The notes below the pieces were generated by a model, which was not told the origin of the DNA, ran no database searches, and saw only the letters and a list, made by a program, of their open reading frames with translations. From Paenibacillus sp. FSL R5-0345 (GTDB taxonomy: Bacteria > Bacillota > Bacilli > Paenibacillales > Paenibacillaceae): 64,000 bases of DNA. The position numbers were made by a program, and so were the translations under genes. Shown here piece by piece: positions 42,036 to 51,393 of the stretch (the stretch's first letter is position 1; each line of letters starts with the position of its first letter). Where the stretch lies: contig NZ_CP009281.1 in NCBI RefSeq assembly GCF_000758585.1, positions 124,001-188,000 of the forward strand, written 5' to 3'.

Positions 42036-42863
42036 ATGCATATCGATTACCACACGCATCATGAGCGCTGCGGTCATGCCGTGGGCAAGCTTGAGGAATA
42101 TGTGCAGCGTGGGATAGCGCTTGGACTGCAGCAGTTAGGGTTGTCGGACCACTTGCCGCTCATCCATGTCGATCCCGCTAGCTATTACCCTGAAATGGCT
42201 ATGCCAATGGCCGAACTGCCTCGTTATGTGGAGGAATGCCTGACGCTGAAGGAACGCTACCGAGGAGTCATAGATCTGCGGGTGGGGCTGGAAGCGGATT
42301 ATATTGAAGGCTACGAAGATCAAATTCGTGAGATTTTATCTCCTTACCCATGGGATTATTTGATAGGTTCCGTGCATTTTCTTGGGGAATGGGATATCAC
42401 AGACCATCGACAGGTTCATGGCTGGGAAGGCAAGGATGAACTAGAGGTATATCGTCTTTATTATGATGCTGTAAAGAAGTCGGCGTTATCAGGATTATAT
42501 GATATTATAGGACATATGGATGTTATTAAACGGTTCGGTTATGGTCCACAGACACCAGAAGGAAAAGCAGAGGTGAAAGCGCTGGAGCTGGATACCTTAA
42601 AGGTTATAGCGGATAGCGGCATCGCCATGGAGCTGAATGCTTCAGGACTTTCCAAACCATGTGCTGAGATGTTCCCGGCGGAACACCTGCTACAGGAGGC
42701 TTTTAAGCTCGGTATACAGCTTACGCTCGGCTCGGATGCACATGACCCTGCCAAGCTTGGTGACGGCTTGCAAGAGGCACGCAGCATGCTGTGGCACACA
42801 GGTTTCCGTGAACTGGCTGTATTTGAGGGACGCCGCCGTACCGCTGTTCCGTTCAAACTATAA
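42036..42863 (+). CDS. hisJ: Histidinol-phosphatase, PHP type
   Basis: Dephosphorylates histidinol phosphate. 275 residues of PHP metallo-phosphatase fold: MHIDYHTHHERCGHA at the N-terminus, GLEADYIEGYE, IGSVHFLGEWDI, IGHMDVIKRFG and TLGSDAHDPAKLG, which supply the metal-binding His/Asp/Glu residues. GGAGGG precedes the ATG and the gap to hisIE is 15 bases. Together with the upstream genes it completes the pathway apart from an aminotransferase, which is not in the window. Confidence 0.92.
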   Translation: MHIDYHTHHERCGHAVGKLEEYVQRGIALGLQQLGLSDHLPLIHVDPASYYPEMAMPMAELPRYVEECLTLKERYRGVIDLRVGLEADYIEGYEDQIREILSPYPWDYLIGSVHFLGEWDITDHRQVHGWEGKDELEVYRLYYDAVKKSALSGLYDIIGHMDVIKRFGYGPQTPEGKAEVKALELDTLKVIADSGIAMELNASGLSKPCAEMFPAEHLLQEAFKLGIQLTLGSDAHDPAKLGDGLQEARSMLWHTGFRELAVFEGRRRTAVPFKL

Positions 42864-42886
42864 TTTATAATCCGCAGGAGGGTATT

Positions 42887-43837
42887 ATGCATCATCAACA
42901 ATTACGTATTTTTTCCGGTTCGTCGAATCCAAAGCTGGCGGCAGATATTGCAGAGCGACTTGGTGTTGAATTGGGGCAGATTAAGCTGACCCGTTTCATG
43001 AGCGGCGAGATTTACGTGCATTACGAAGAGAGCATCCGGAACTGCGACGTATTTTTGGTGCAATCCCTATCCCATCCCATTAATGAGATGTTCGTGGAAC
43101 TGCTCGTGATGATAGATGCCGCCAAACGGGCATCGGCGCGTACAGTTAACATTATTGTACCGTATTATGGATACGCTCGGCAGGAACGTAAGTCTGCACC
43201 TCGTGAACCGATCTCGGCTAAGATGGTAGCAGATGTACTTACGACTGCAGGCGCAACCCGTGTGATCACTATCGATTTGCATGCAGCGGCAATTCAAGGC
43301 TTTTTCAACATTCCGGTCGATCATCTGACTGCACTTGATTTGATCAGCAGTCATTTGAAAGCCAAGGCTATGTCTGATCTGGTCATTGTCTCCCCGGATG
43401 CCGGACGTGCATCTATGGCTGAGAAGCTGGCGAATAAGCTGGATTCCCCTTTTGCCATTATGATTAAGAAGCGTCCTGCCCATAATGAATCGGTAATCAC
43501 TCATGTCATTGGCGATGTCGAGGGACGTACACCGATCATTATCGAAGACCTGATTGATACAGGAACTACTATTGTGAATGTCGTAGAGGGTTTGAAAGAG
43601 AGAGGTGCGAAGGACAGTATCGTCTGTGCGACGCATGGATTGTTCTCAGGACCTGCGTTGCAGCGGCTTGACCATCCCTCTGTTCAGGAAGTGGTCATTA
43701 CCGATTCTATCGCGCTGCCAGATGATCATTCAAGTCGGTTTACGGTCTTATCGGTTGCACCGATGCTTGCGCAAGCAACACGCATTATTCTTGAGGGCGG
43801 TTCGATCGACAAGCTTTTCAGAGACGCGGGAATTTAA
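42887..43837 (+). CDS. prs: Ribose-phosphate pyrophosphokinase (operon copy)
   Basis: Makes PRPP from ribose-5-phosphate and ATP. 316 residues: N-terminal IFSGSSNPKLAADIA, flexible loop YYGYARQERKSAPREPI, and PRPP motif IIEDLIDTGTTI. It departs from housekeeping Bacillus Prs at several usually fixed spots (RQERK for RQDRK, and an altered TIDLHAAAIQGFF region). It may be a second paralogue dedicated to the his operon, where PRPP is the substrate of HisG. GGAGGG precedes the ATG. The stop codon lies in the loop of the terminator. Confidence 0.9.
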   Translation: MHHQQLRIFSGSSNPKLAADIAERLGVELGQIKLTRFMSGEIYVHYEESIRNCDVFLVQSLSHPINEMFVELLVMIDAAKRASARTVNIIVPYYGYARQERKSAPREPISAKMVADVLTTAGATRVITIDLHAAAIQGFFNIPVDHLTALDLISSHLKAKAMSDLVIVSPDAGRASMAEKLANKLDSPFAIMIKKRPAHNESVITHVIGDVEGRTPIIIEDLIDTGTTIVNVVEGLKERGAKDSIVCATHGLFSGPALQRLDHPSVQEVVITDSIALPDDHSSRFTVLSVAPMLAQATRIILEGGSIDKLFRDAGI

Positions 43838-43857
43838 TTCCCCGTCTTTTTTATTTT
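43822..43857 (+). terminator. Terminator overlapping the end of prs
   Basis: AGACG-GGG paired with CCC-CGTCT, then a T-rich tract. The prs stop codon lies in the loop. It closes the his operon. Confidence 0.88.
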
Positions 43858-43896
43858 TTACTTGAGAAAGTTGCTGTTAATGGAGTGGTAGAGTCT

Positions 43897-43935
43897 TTCT
43901 CAACTTGAGAATCTCACGGTCACATGTGGTATACT
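43897..43935 (+). promoter_or_regulatory. Promoter of the TPR gene with overlapping palindrome
   Basis: TTGAGA (43905-43910) and TATACT (43930-43935) have a 19-base spacer, offset by an extended -10 TG. A perfect palindrome TTCTCAA-C-TTGAGAA (43897-43911) covers the -35 and could bind a regulator. Confidence 0.5.
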
Positions 43936-43941
43936 GTGTGA

Positions 43942-44027
43942 AGATAGCCGCACCCATAAAGGGAACGGAATAGCGATTAAGTTTGGAGCTCCGGTATACC
44001 CTATTGGGCGCCGTTCTCCTATTTTTT
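43942..44027 (+). promoter_or_regulatory. Leader with terminator-like hairpin before the TPR gene
   Basis: GGGAACGG (43961-43968) pairs with CCGTTCTCC (44011-44019), followed by TATTTTTTC. This makes a complete terminator inside the leader, 44 bases before the ATG. The loop holds GGAGCTCC and other self-complementary pieces (TACCC, GGGCGCC), so an alternative fold is possible. It could be an attenuator or riboswitch-type element; no known class is recognised. Confidence 0.5.
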
Positions 44028-44070
44028 CGTTAGTATAAGGAAGCTTCTTATAAGGGGGTGCCTTGCTTCC

Positions 44071-45810
44071 ATGATGGAGAGAACTTCAGAGTATGATGCG
44101 GAGAATGGTAATGTTATTCCTGTCACTCTGAATGCCAATTTTTTCTTTGAAAGAGCCGTTCGGTCCTTGGATCGCTTTCAATATGATAAGGCATTAAAGA
44201 ATTTTCGCAAAGCTGTAGAGTACGAACCGGAGAACCCGGTAAATCATTGCAACGTAGCAGGCGTATTATCAGAGATGGGTAATTATGAGGCGTCTAATGA
44301 CATTTTGACCCATGTCTTAGAGAATATTGATCCTGGAATGACGGAATGTTATTTCTATATGGCTAACAACTTCGCCAATATGGAAAGCTATGAGGAGGCC
44401 GAACGTTCACTCGTTACTTATCTCGAAGAAGATGTGAACGGTGAATTTCTGGCCGAATCAGAAGAATTGATGGAGCTTCTGCAATATGAGCTGGATCGTC
44501 CTGCACCGCTTATCCGGATTAGAAGCCGGGAAGGGGTAATAGAGCATGAGCGGGCCCGAGCGCTGTTGGAAGAAGGCAAGTTTACACAAGCCGTAACTTT
44601 GCTTGAAGAGATTGTAAGCAATACGCCAGACTTCTTGGCGGCGCATAACAACCTAGCCCTTGCGTATTTCTATATGGGGCGTTTCACCAAAGCCAAAGAA
44701 TGCATCATGCGGGTGCTTGAACAGGACTCAGGGAATTTACATGCACTCTGTAACTTGGCGATCTTTCTGCAGTATGAAGGTGACCGGGGGCAGCTAGCTG
44801 GATTGTTACGTCTGTTAGAGACAACTATTCCTTTTCACCAGGAGCATTTGTTCAAAATGGCCACTACCATGGGGATTCTGGGACGGCATAGAACCGCCTA
44901 CGGTCATTTTCGACGCCTGCTGAAGGATGAAGAAGTCGGCGGTGACGCCAGCTTGTACCATTATTGTGCAGCGGCAGCTAGCAATAGTGGTCTGTACACA
45001 GAAGCTCAGCGTTGCTGGCAAAAAGCTGCTAAGCTGGATCCGGAATCGGCTGTGCCGAGGTTTTTTCTGGCTCAGCTGCAGCAAGCGCAGGGAGAAGGTA
45101 AAGTGCTCTCTCCTATAAGCTACAACTATCAGCTCCCATTTCAAGAGCAGCTGAAGCTGTGGAAAGACAATAAGGGCAGCTTTGCCGAAGAGGTGCGGAA
45201 CAATCCACTGCTTCGATCTTCTTTCTTCTGGGCGCTTCGCTACGGCGATGCCAATACGAAGCTTCAGGTGACGGAAGCTCTGCGCTGGATCGAAGATGAA
45301 GAAATGTCCGAGATTCTGCAAGGACTTTTGAAGCAACAGCCTTTACAGGAAGAAAAGCTTCAAGAAGCCGCACTTCTCAGTCTGCAACGGCTGATTGGTA
45401 GTGTTCCGGAGGAAAAGGTACTTCAGGAAGCCAAAGAAACGCCTACTGCACGTCTGAAGGGATTGCCAGAATGGAGAGAAGATTGGCAAAAAGTCATTGA
45501 TCAGACAGTAAGTATGATGGACCGGAGATTCGATGCCGTCCAGAAAAAGGATGCTGAATTACTCTGGAAGCAATTCGTGAGCAGCATATATCCGGATGTT
45601 CCTTTTATCCGACAAACGGAAGGCTGGTGTGCGGCCTTAGAGTATCTGATCGCAAAAATGCATAACCTTCCAGTCACCTACCGTGAGGTAGCTCAGCGTT
45701 ACAACGTTTCTGTATCGATGGTCAGTCGCTATGCCCGGCGTATCGATGATGAATGCAGTTTTCAGGGAAGTGTGAGCGACAGTCTTCCCCCATTTACTGA
45801 GAATATCTAA
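44071..45810 (+). CDS. Tetratricopeptide-repeat protein (YvcD position)
   Basis: 579-residue soluble protein. TPR-like helix pairs run through about residues 25-330, e.g. ALKNFRKAVEYEPENPVNHC and AVTLLEEIVSNTPDFLAAHN. Positions ~460-575 end in a helix-turn-helix-like stretch, REVAQRYNVSVSMVSRYARR, which suggests DNA binding or a structural motif. In B. subtilis a TPR gene (yvcD) also lies between the his operon and trxB. The function is unknown. Two adjacent ATG codons follow AAGGGGG. Its leader carries a terminator-like hairpin. Confidence 0.85.
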   Translation: MMERTSEYDAENGNVIPVTLNANFFFERAVRSLDRFQYDKALKNFRKAVEYEPENPVNHCNVAGVLSEMGNYEASNDILTHVLENIDPGMTECYFYMANNFANMESYEEAERSLVTYLEEDVNGEFLAESEELMELLQYELDRPAPLIRIRSREGVIEHERARALLEEGKFTQAVTLLEEIVSNTPDFLAAHNNLALAYFYMGRFTKAKECIMRVLEQDSGNLHALCNLAIFLQYEGDRGQLAGLLRLLETTIPFHQEHLFKMATTMGILGRHRTAYGHFRRLLKDEEVGGDASLYHYCAAAASNSGLYTEAQRCWQKAAKLDPESAVPRFFLAQLQQAQGEGKVLSPISYNYQLPFQEQLKLWKDNKGSFAEEVRNNPLLRSSFFWALRYGDANTKLQVTEALRWIEDEEMSEILQGLLKQQPLQEEKLQEAALLSLQRLIGSVPEEKVLQEAKETPTARLKGLPEWREDWQKVIDQTVSMMDRRFDAVQKKDAELLWKQFVSSIYPDVPFIRQTEGWCAALEYLIAKMHNLPVTYREVAQRYNVSVSMVSRYARRIDDECSFQGSVSDSLPPFTENI

Positions 45811-45872
45811 ATTATCAATGCAGTATTTCGTAGAGACGGAGCCTTCTTTCTAATGAGGGCCCGTTTTCTTCA

Positions 45873-45977
45873 AAATATAAGGAAGTACAAGTTCTACACC
45901 TTTACTTTAAGTCTTATATTTCTCACTTAAACGCTTATCGTTCTTATAAGTACACCGAAGGCGTTTAGGCTTGAAAT
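45873..45977 (+). repeat. Dispersed two-hairpin repeat, copy 3
   Basis: 105 bp between the TPR gene and trxB. First hairpin AAATATAAG...CTTATATTT is intact. The inner palindrome of the second hairpin has drifted (CGTTCTTATAAGTACA), while the outer AAACGC/GCGTTT arms are kept. Confidence 0.82.
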
Positions 45978-46004
45978 AAATCCTATTGTGAGGAGGCCAC
46001 TGTT

Positions 46005-46970
46005 ATGTACAAAACGATTGTAATCGGAACAGGCCCGGCCGGGCTTACTGCTGCTATTTATTTGGCACGTGCCAACCTTAACCCACTTGTAATTGAAGGT
46101 ATGCAGCCTGGTGGACAACTGACAACGACAACGGAAGTGGAGAACTTTCCAGGTTTTCCAGAGGGGATTCTCGGCCCGGATTTAATGGACAACATGCGGA
46201 AGCAGGCTGAACGTTTTGGTGCTGAATTCAAGAATGGTTGGGTGGACTCCGTGGATTTTTCACAGCGTCCATTTAAAGTTACAGTAGATGGATTGGGTGT
46301 ATTAGAGGCAGAGTCGGTGATTATCTCTACCGGTGCTTCTGCCAGATATTTAGGAATACCAGGGGAGCAGGAGAATGTAGGCCGTGGGGTCAGCACTTGT
46401 GCTACTTGTGACGGTTTCTTCTTCCGCAATAAGAAGATCATCGTGATCGGTGGTGGAGACTCCGCGATGGAGGAAGCCAGCTTCCTAACAAGATTTGCTT
46501 CCAGTGTAACCGTGGTTCATCGTCGTGATGAGCTTAGGGCTTCGAAGATTATGCAGGATCGCGCACGTGACAACAGTAAGGTTGCGTGGGCGCTTAATCG
46601 CACACCGCTTGAGGTTACAACGGATGAGTCCGGTGTTAAAGGGCTAAAGGTTAGGAACAATGAGACAGGTCTTGAGGAACTCATCGAAGCAGACGGAGTA
46701 TTTGTCGCTATTGGACATACGCCGAATACGGGTTTCTTGGGTGGTCAGATTACCACGGATACTAACGGTTATATCGTGGTGAATCCAGGTACTACTGAAA
46801 CGAACATTCCAGGCGTATTTGCTTGTGGTGACGTACAGGATACCCGTTATCGCCAAGCGATTTCTGCAGCAGGCACCGGCTGTATGGCAGCAATGGACGC
46901 TGAGAAATATCTTGAAGGTACAATGGTGCATGACTGGAGCGAAAACTTGGGTAGTAATAGCAAAGTTTAA
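46005..46970 (+). CDS. trxB: Thioredoxin reductase
   Basis: FAD enzyme that reduces thioredoxin with NADPH. 321 residues. FAD-binding [16 protein letters not shown] at the N-terminus; redox-active pair CATCDG near residue 134; NADPH-binding [10 protein letters not shown] with [10 protein letters not shown]; second FAD motif [22 protein letters not shown] precedes the ATG. A terminator follows. In Bacillus, a nudix gene and yvcJ follow directly; here a hexuronate cluster intervenes. Confidence 0.97.
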   Translation: MYKTIVIGTGPAGLTAAIYLARANLNPLVIEGMQPGGQLTTTTEVENFPGFPEGILGPDLMDNMRKQAERFGAEFKNGWVDSVDFSQRPFKVTVDGLGVLEAESVIISTGASARYLGIPGEQENVGRGVSTCATCDGFFFRNKKIIVIGGGDSAMEEASFLTRFASSVTVVHRRDELRASKIMQDRARDNSKVAWALNRTPLEVTTDESGVKGLKVRNNETGLEELIEADGVFVAIGHTPNTGFLGGQITTDTNGYIVVNPGTTETNIPGVFACGDVQDTRYRQAISAAGTGCMAAMDAEKYLEGTMVHDWSENLGSNSKV

Positions 46971-46982
46971 TCGGAATGATTT

Positions 46983-47023
46983 CAAGCAGGTGACCTTATC
47001 TTAAAGGGTCGCCTGCTTTTTTG
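46983..47023 (+). terminator. Terminator after trxB
   Basis: AAGCAGGTGACC paired with GGGTCGCCTGCTT, followed by TTTT. Confidence 0.92.
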
Positions 47024-47064
47024 TGATGGTTAAAATAACTGTAACAATATCCTTCAAAAAGGAC

Positions 47065-47092
47065 TTGCGCATTCTTAAAATAGGTTTACAAT
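47065..47092 (+). promoter_or_regulatory. Promoter of the hexuronate cluster
   Basis: TTGCGC, 16-base spacer, TACAAT. The first of two LacI-type operator candidates begins 11 bases after the -10, at the expected transcription start. Confidence 0.6.
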
Positions 47093-47102
47093 AAGATTGT
47101 AA

Positions 47103-47206
47103 TGTTAACGTGAACAATTTGTAAAAAGCAATTATCTTTAGATTTAATCATAGTTTGTTTTGTTATCGACAAGAAATTCTAAAACCAATAAATGTTCACG
47201 TTAAAC
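47103..47206 (+). promoter_or_regulatory. Pair of LacI-type operator candidates upstream of uxaC
   Basis: TGTTAACGTGAACA (47103-47116) and TGTTCACGTTAAAC (47193-47206) are near-palindromes with the central CG typical of LacI-family sites. The second reads almost as the reverse complement of the first. Their centres are 90 bp apart, close to a whole number of helical turns, which would permit looping. The LacI-family gene in the same cluster is the obvious candidate ligand-responsive repressor. Confidence 0.6.
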
Positions 47207-47251
47207 TAAATGCAACTCCCATTATGATTATAAAGGAGAGCAGTAAATCTC

Positions 47252-48679
47252 ATGAGCAGAAAATTCATGGATGAGAACTTCTTATTGTCCAGTGAGACAG
47301 CAATTCAGCTGTTTCATACCTATGCGAAAGACATGCCGATTATCGACTATCATTGCCACCTCAGTCCACAAGAGATTTATGAGAACAAGACGTTTAATAA
47401 TATTACCGAAGCGTGGCTGTATGGTGACCATTACAAATGGAGAGTGATGCGGGCAAATGGTGTAGAAGAGAAATACATTACCGGTGACGCCAGTGACTAT
47501 GATAAATTTCTAGCCTGGTCCAGAACCGTTCCTAAGATTATCGGGAACCCGCTTTATCATTGGACACATTTAGAGCTGCAACGTTTCTTTGGTGTATATG
47601 ATCTGCTAAATGAGGCTAATGCGCCGAAGATTTGGGATGAAGTGAATAATCAGCTGCAAGGGGAAGGGTATGGAGCAAGAGATCTAATTGTTAGATCGAA
47701 AGTTACTGTTGTATGCACCACAGATGACCCTGTAGATACTCTGGAATATCATGAAAAAATCAGTCACTTGAGCGGATTCAATGTCAGCATAGTTCCGGGG
47801 TTCCGTCCAGATAAAGCCCTTGAAATCAATCGTCCTACCTTCAAGCCTTGGGTAGCTCAGCTAAGCGAAGTCTCAGGAATGGATGTTGAAAATTATGGTC
47901 AGTTTCTAGAAGCATTGGAGAGTAGAGTGAGATTCTTCCATGCCAGAGCGGGCCGTGTATCCGACCATGCTTTGGATGCAGTAATGTTTGAGCCAGCTAC
48001 TTTGGAGGAAGCTGCGGCAATATTTGCTAAGGCGCTTCGTGAAGGCACTGTAAGCGAGAGTGAAGAAAAGAAATATAAAGGGTTCACACTTGTGTTCCTA
48101 GGTAAATTATATAGCGAGCTGGATTGGGCAATGCAATTCCATATTCATGCGCTGCGCAATAATAACAGCGTAATGTTCGGACGTCTCGGTCCTGACACGG
48201 GTTATGATTCCATCAATGATGGTGTGATTGCTAAGCCGCTGGCAGGTCTACTGGATGCGCTGGATCGTGAGAACGCGCTGCCTAAAACAATTTTGTACTC
48301 ACTGAATCCAAATGATAATCATGTCATTGCCGGGTTAATGGGCTGCTTTCAAGGAGGCGGAATTCCAGGAAAGATTCAATTCGGAACGGCATGGTGGTTC
48401 AATGACAATAAGGATGGCATGCTGGAACAAATGAAGACGCTCGCCAACCTTGGTGTACTTAGCCAATTTGTCGGGATGCTAACAGACTCCAGAAGCTTTT
48501 TATCGTATACCAGACATGAGTACTTTAGAAGGATTCTATGTGATCTTATAGGCTCCTGGGTAGAGACTGGAGAAGCCCCAGATGATATGGAACTGCTGGG
48601 CGGTATGGTTGAGAACATCTGTTACAATAACGCTGATCATTATTTTAATTTCTCGAAACAGGCATTGGTGACTAGGTAA
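47252..48679 (+). CDS. uxaC: Glucuronate (uronate) isomerase
   Basis: Converts glucuronate to fructuronate and galacturonate to tagaturonate. 475 residues. Family regions: FMDENFLLSSETAIQLFH at the N-terminus, IIDYHCHLSPQEI with metal ligand His residues, DDPVDTLEYH, and RRILCDLIGSWVETGE near the C-terminus. It starts at ATG after AAAGGAGAG. It leads the uxaC-lacI-uxaB-uxaA cluster, which would take galacturonate to 2-keto-3-deoxygluconate. No kdgK or kdgA is present. Confidence 0.96.
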   Translation: MSRKFMDENFLLSSETAIQLFHTYAKDMPIIDYHCHLSPQEIYENKTFNNITEAWLYGDHYKWRVMRANGVEEKYITGDASDYDKFLAWSRTVPKIIGNPLYHWTHLELQRFFGVYDLLNEANAPKIWDEVNNQLQGEGYGARDLIVRSKVTVVCTTDDPVDTLEYHEKISHLSGFNVSIVPGFRPDKALEINRPTFKPWVAQLSEVSGMDVENYGQFLEALESRVRFFHARAGRVSDHALDAVMFEPATLEEAAAIFAKALREGTVSESEEKKYKGFTLVFLGKLYSELDWAMQFHIHALRNNNSVMFGRLGPDTGYDSINDGVIAKPLAGLLDALDRENALPKTILYSLNPNDNHVIAGLMGCFQGGGIPGKIQFGTAWWFNDNKDGMLEQMKTLANLGVLSQFVGMLTDSRSFLSYTRHEYFRRILCDLIGSWVETGEAPDDMELLGGMVENICYNNADHYFNFSKQALVTR

Positions 48680-48736
48680 TCGTTATGATATCCTTACATG
48701 GAATAGCCAAACCCGTTTGATAAGGAAGGTTGACCC

Positions 48737-49741
48737 ATGGCACCTACAATCAAGGATATCGCCAAGCTGGCGAATGTTTCACATACAACTGTATCAAGAG
48801 CACTTAACAACAGTCCCCTAATTAAAGAAGTTACACGTAAAAAAATCGCCGAGATCGCTGCGCAAGTGGGTTATGTCCCCAATTACAATGCTAAAAGCCT
48901 TGTGATGCAGCGATCATACACCATTGGCTTGTTCTTCACGAGTATCGCCAACGGCACAACGTCTGGTTTCTTCTCTGACACGATTCGTGGTGTAAATAGT
49001 GTCATAGATGTAGAGTATAATCTGTTCATCCGTGGGATCGATGATTATGCGGAATATTCCTCTATTCATCGCAAACGCTTTGATGGAATTATTCTAATGA
49101 GCCAGAGTGAAGCAGATAATAAATTCATTTACCATGTGGTCCAGCAAGGCATTCCAATCGTTGTGCTGAATCGGCAGATAGATGACCGTTCCATTATTAA
49201 CATCATCTCGAATGACCGGGAAGGTGCTTATCATGCAGGAAAACATCTAATTGAAGCCGGGCATCAAGACATTGCGATTATTGAAGGCGTAGAGGGTTTT
49301 AAATCCACGCAGGAACGCAGAGACGGTTTTATAAAAGCATTGATTGACCATAATATCCCTGTGCGTAACGACTATATGAAAAGTGGTAATTACGATATGC
49401 AAAGCGGATATGAGGCGATGGGCAAGCTGCTGGATTTAGAAAAACCACCAACGGCAGTATTTTGTTCCAATGACGATATGGCGATCGGAGCTATGAAATC
49501 TGTGTTCGAGCGAGGGCTGCAGGTGCCGAAGGATGTCTCTATTGTTGGTTTTGATGATATTGGTTTTTCGCTTTTTGCGAATCCATCGCTTACCACGGTC
49601 AAACGTCCGATTGAGAAGATCAGTGAGCAAGGTGCACGCCAGTTGTTAAGCTTAATCAAGGAACCTACAGAACAAGATGGACGAATCTCGATCGAGACAG
49701 AGCTGATTGAGAGAGAATCGGTTAGGAAGCTGTCAAAATAG
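48737..49741 (+). CDS. LacI-family transcriptional regulator
   Basis: 334 residues. N-terminal helix-turn-helix TIKDIAKLANVSHTTVSRAL and hinge helix region NYNAKSLV. The periplasmic-binding-like sensor domain (~60-330) contains TVKRPIEKISEQGARQL. Its place between uxaC and uxaB, and LacI-type sites before uxaC, suggest that it represses this cluster in the absence of a hexuronate intermediate. The inducer is not evident. AAGGAAGG precedes the ATG. A CCTTTAC-AATG-GTAAAGG hairpin follows at 49767-49784. Confidence 0.9.
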   Translation: MAPTIKDIAKLANVSHTTVSRALNNSPLIKEVTRKKIAEIAAQVGYVPNYNAKSLVMQRSYTIGLFFTSIANGTTSGFFSDTIRGVNSVIDVEYNLFIRGIDDYAEYSSIHRKRFDGIILMSQSEADNKFIYHVVQQGIPIVVLNRQIDDRSIINIISNDREGAYHAGKHLIEAGHQDIAIIEGVEGFKSTQERRDGFIKALIDHNIPVRNDYMKSGNYDMQSGYEAMGKLLDLEKPPTAVFCSNDDMAIGAMKSVFERGLQVPKDVSIVGFDDIGFSLFANPSLTTVKRPIEKISEQGARQLLSLIKEPTEQDGRISIETELIERESVRKLSK

Positions 49742-49803
49742 TAGGTGGACGCATATGGCCCCCAATCCTTTACAATGGTAAAGGGTTTTAGATAAAATTT
49801 TCA

Positions 49804-49886
49804 CGTGTGCATAAATTAATAAAATTAAGAATAATAATATTAATTTATATAGTTTTTTTAAATAGTTTATCGTGTGCATTAATAAA
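49804..49886 (+). promoter_or_regulatory. Repeated site upstream of uxaB
   Basis: CGTGTGCATAAATTAATAAA (49804-49823) recurs as CGTGTGCATTAATAAA (49871-49886), the second just before the uxaB ribosome-binding site. The two copies are 67 bp apart in direct orientation and flank a very A+T-rich segment. They may be operators, different from the palindromes before uxaC. Confidence 0.4.
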
Positions 49887-49901
49887 TGGGAGGCGTTTAG
49901 A

Positions 49902-51371
49902 TTGAAAAAATTGAATAGCGATAGTTGGAAAGCCTACAAGCAATACCCCGAAAAGGTCCTGCAATTTGGTGAAGGTAATTTCATGCGCGCCTTTGTAGAT
50001 TGGCAGATTCATACGATGAATCAAAAAACGGATTTCAATGGTGGAGTGGTGGTTGTACAACCGCTGGGCAACGGACTTGCAGAAATGCTAAATGTCCAGG
50101 ATGGTCTATATACGCTTTATCTCCAAGGAATCAAAGACGGAGTAGCGGTAAAAGAACATGAGGTCATCAACTGTATTACGAGAACGCTTAATCCTTTTGC
50201 CCAGCATGAGGAGTATATGAAGCTTGCTGAGAATCCAGAGCTGCGCTTTATCGTGTCCAACACCACTGAGGCGGGAATTGCTTTTGAAGCAGGCGACAAG
50301 TTAACCGATGCTCCGCAGAGCAGTTTCCCGGGCAAGCTGACAGCCTTATTGTATAAACGTTTTGAATTTTTTAATGGGGATGCTTCTAAAGGTTTTATCA
50401 TCATTCCATGCGAGCTGATTGACCGAAATGGTGATGAGCTTAAGAAGGTTATTTTAAAATATGCGGACCTTTGGAATCTTGGAGAGGGCTTTGTAGACTG
50501 GTTGAACGAAGCCAACACCTTCTGCTGCAGTCTGGTGGATCGCATTGTTCCCGGATATCCAAGAGACACTATCGCCGAGATAACAGAAGAACTCGGTTAT
50601 GAGGATAAGCTGGTCGTTGTCGGCGAGCAATTCCATCTTTGGGTGATTGAAGGGCCAGAGTGGATTAAAGAGGAGTTCCCTGCTGAATTAGCAGGTCTTA
50701 ATGTACTGGTAGTCGATGATATAGCGCCTTACCGGACTCGTAAAGTTAGAATTTTAAATGGAGCACACACAGCTATGACACCAGTAGCCTATTTGTACGG
50801 CATTGATACGGTTGCCGAGGCCATTGAGCACGAAGAGGTTGGGGCCTACGTGAAGTCCTTAATCTATGATGAGATCATTCCGACACTGGATCTGCCGACA
50901 GAGGAATTGAATTCTTTTGCAGACGCGGTATTGGAACGGTTCTTGAACCCTTATGTGCAGCATTACTTGATGAGCATCTCCCTTAACGCTATCTCGAAAT
51001 TTAAGACAAGAGATCTGCCTTCTTTATTGCAATATGTAGAGTCCAAGGAACAATTGCCTGAGAAGCTTGTTTTCTCATTGAGCGCATTAATTGCCTTCTA
51101 TAAAGGACGTAGAGGGGATGAAGAAATTAAGCTTGCGGATGATGCGGATATTTTGGAATGGTTCGCTTCCTTGTGGGGAGGATGGGATGGTACAGACTCT
51201 GGGTTACGCGCACTGACTGCTCAGGTACTGGCGGCAAAAAATCGCTGGGGTTGTGATTTAAATGAAATTGCGGGGCTGACTGACAAGGCGGCAGAAGGGC
51301 TAATTGCAATTGAGCGAGTAGGGATGAAGCAAGCGCTGCAAATGTTCGTGAAGAGACCTGCGCACAATTAA
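49902..51371 (+). CDS. uxaB: Tagaturonate reductase (altronate oxidoreductase)
   Basis: NADH-dependent reduction of tagaturonate to altronate. 489 residues of the mannitol dehydrogenase-type family: [18 protein letters not shown] near the N-terminus (nucleotide site), [13 protein letters not shown], and the catalytic [23 protein letters not shown] 49902 is chosen as start because GGGAGGCG lies before it. An in-frame upstream start at 49872 would run through the repeated site. uxaA follows after 22 bases. Confidence 0.93.
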   Translation: MKKLNSDSWKAYKQYPEKVLQFGEGNFMRAFVDWQIHTMNQKTDFNGGVVVVQPLGNGLAEMLNVQDGLYTLYLQGIKDGVAVKEHEVINCITRTLNPFAQHEEYMKLAENPELRFIVSNTTEAGIAFEAGDKLTDAPQSSFPGKLTALLYKRFEFFNGDASKGFIIIPCELIDRNGDELKKVILKYADLWNLGEGFVDWLNEANTFCCSLVDRIVPGYPRDTIAEITEELGYEDKLVVVGEQFHLWVIEGPEWIKEEFPAELAGLNVLVVDDIAPYRTRKVRILNGAHTAMTPVAYLYGIDTVAEAIEHEEVGAYVKSLIYDEIIPTLDLPTEELNSFADAVLERFLNPYVQHYLMSISLNAISKFKTRDLPSLLQYVESKEQLPEKLVFSLSALIAFYKGRRGDEEIKLADDADILEWFASLWGGWDGTDSGLRALTAQVLAAKNRWGCDLNEIAGLTDKAAEGLIAIERVGMKQALQMFVKRPAHN

Positions 51372-51393
51372 TACACAGGAGGTGGATAACGAT

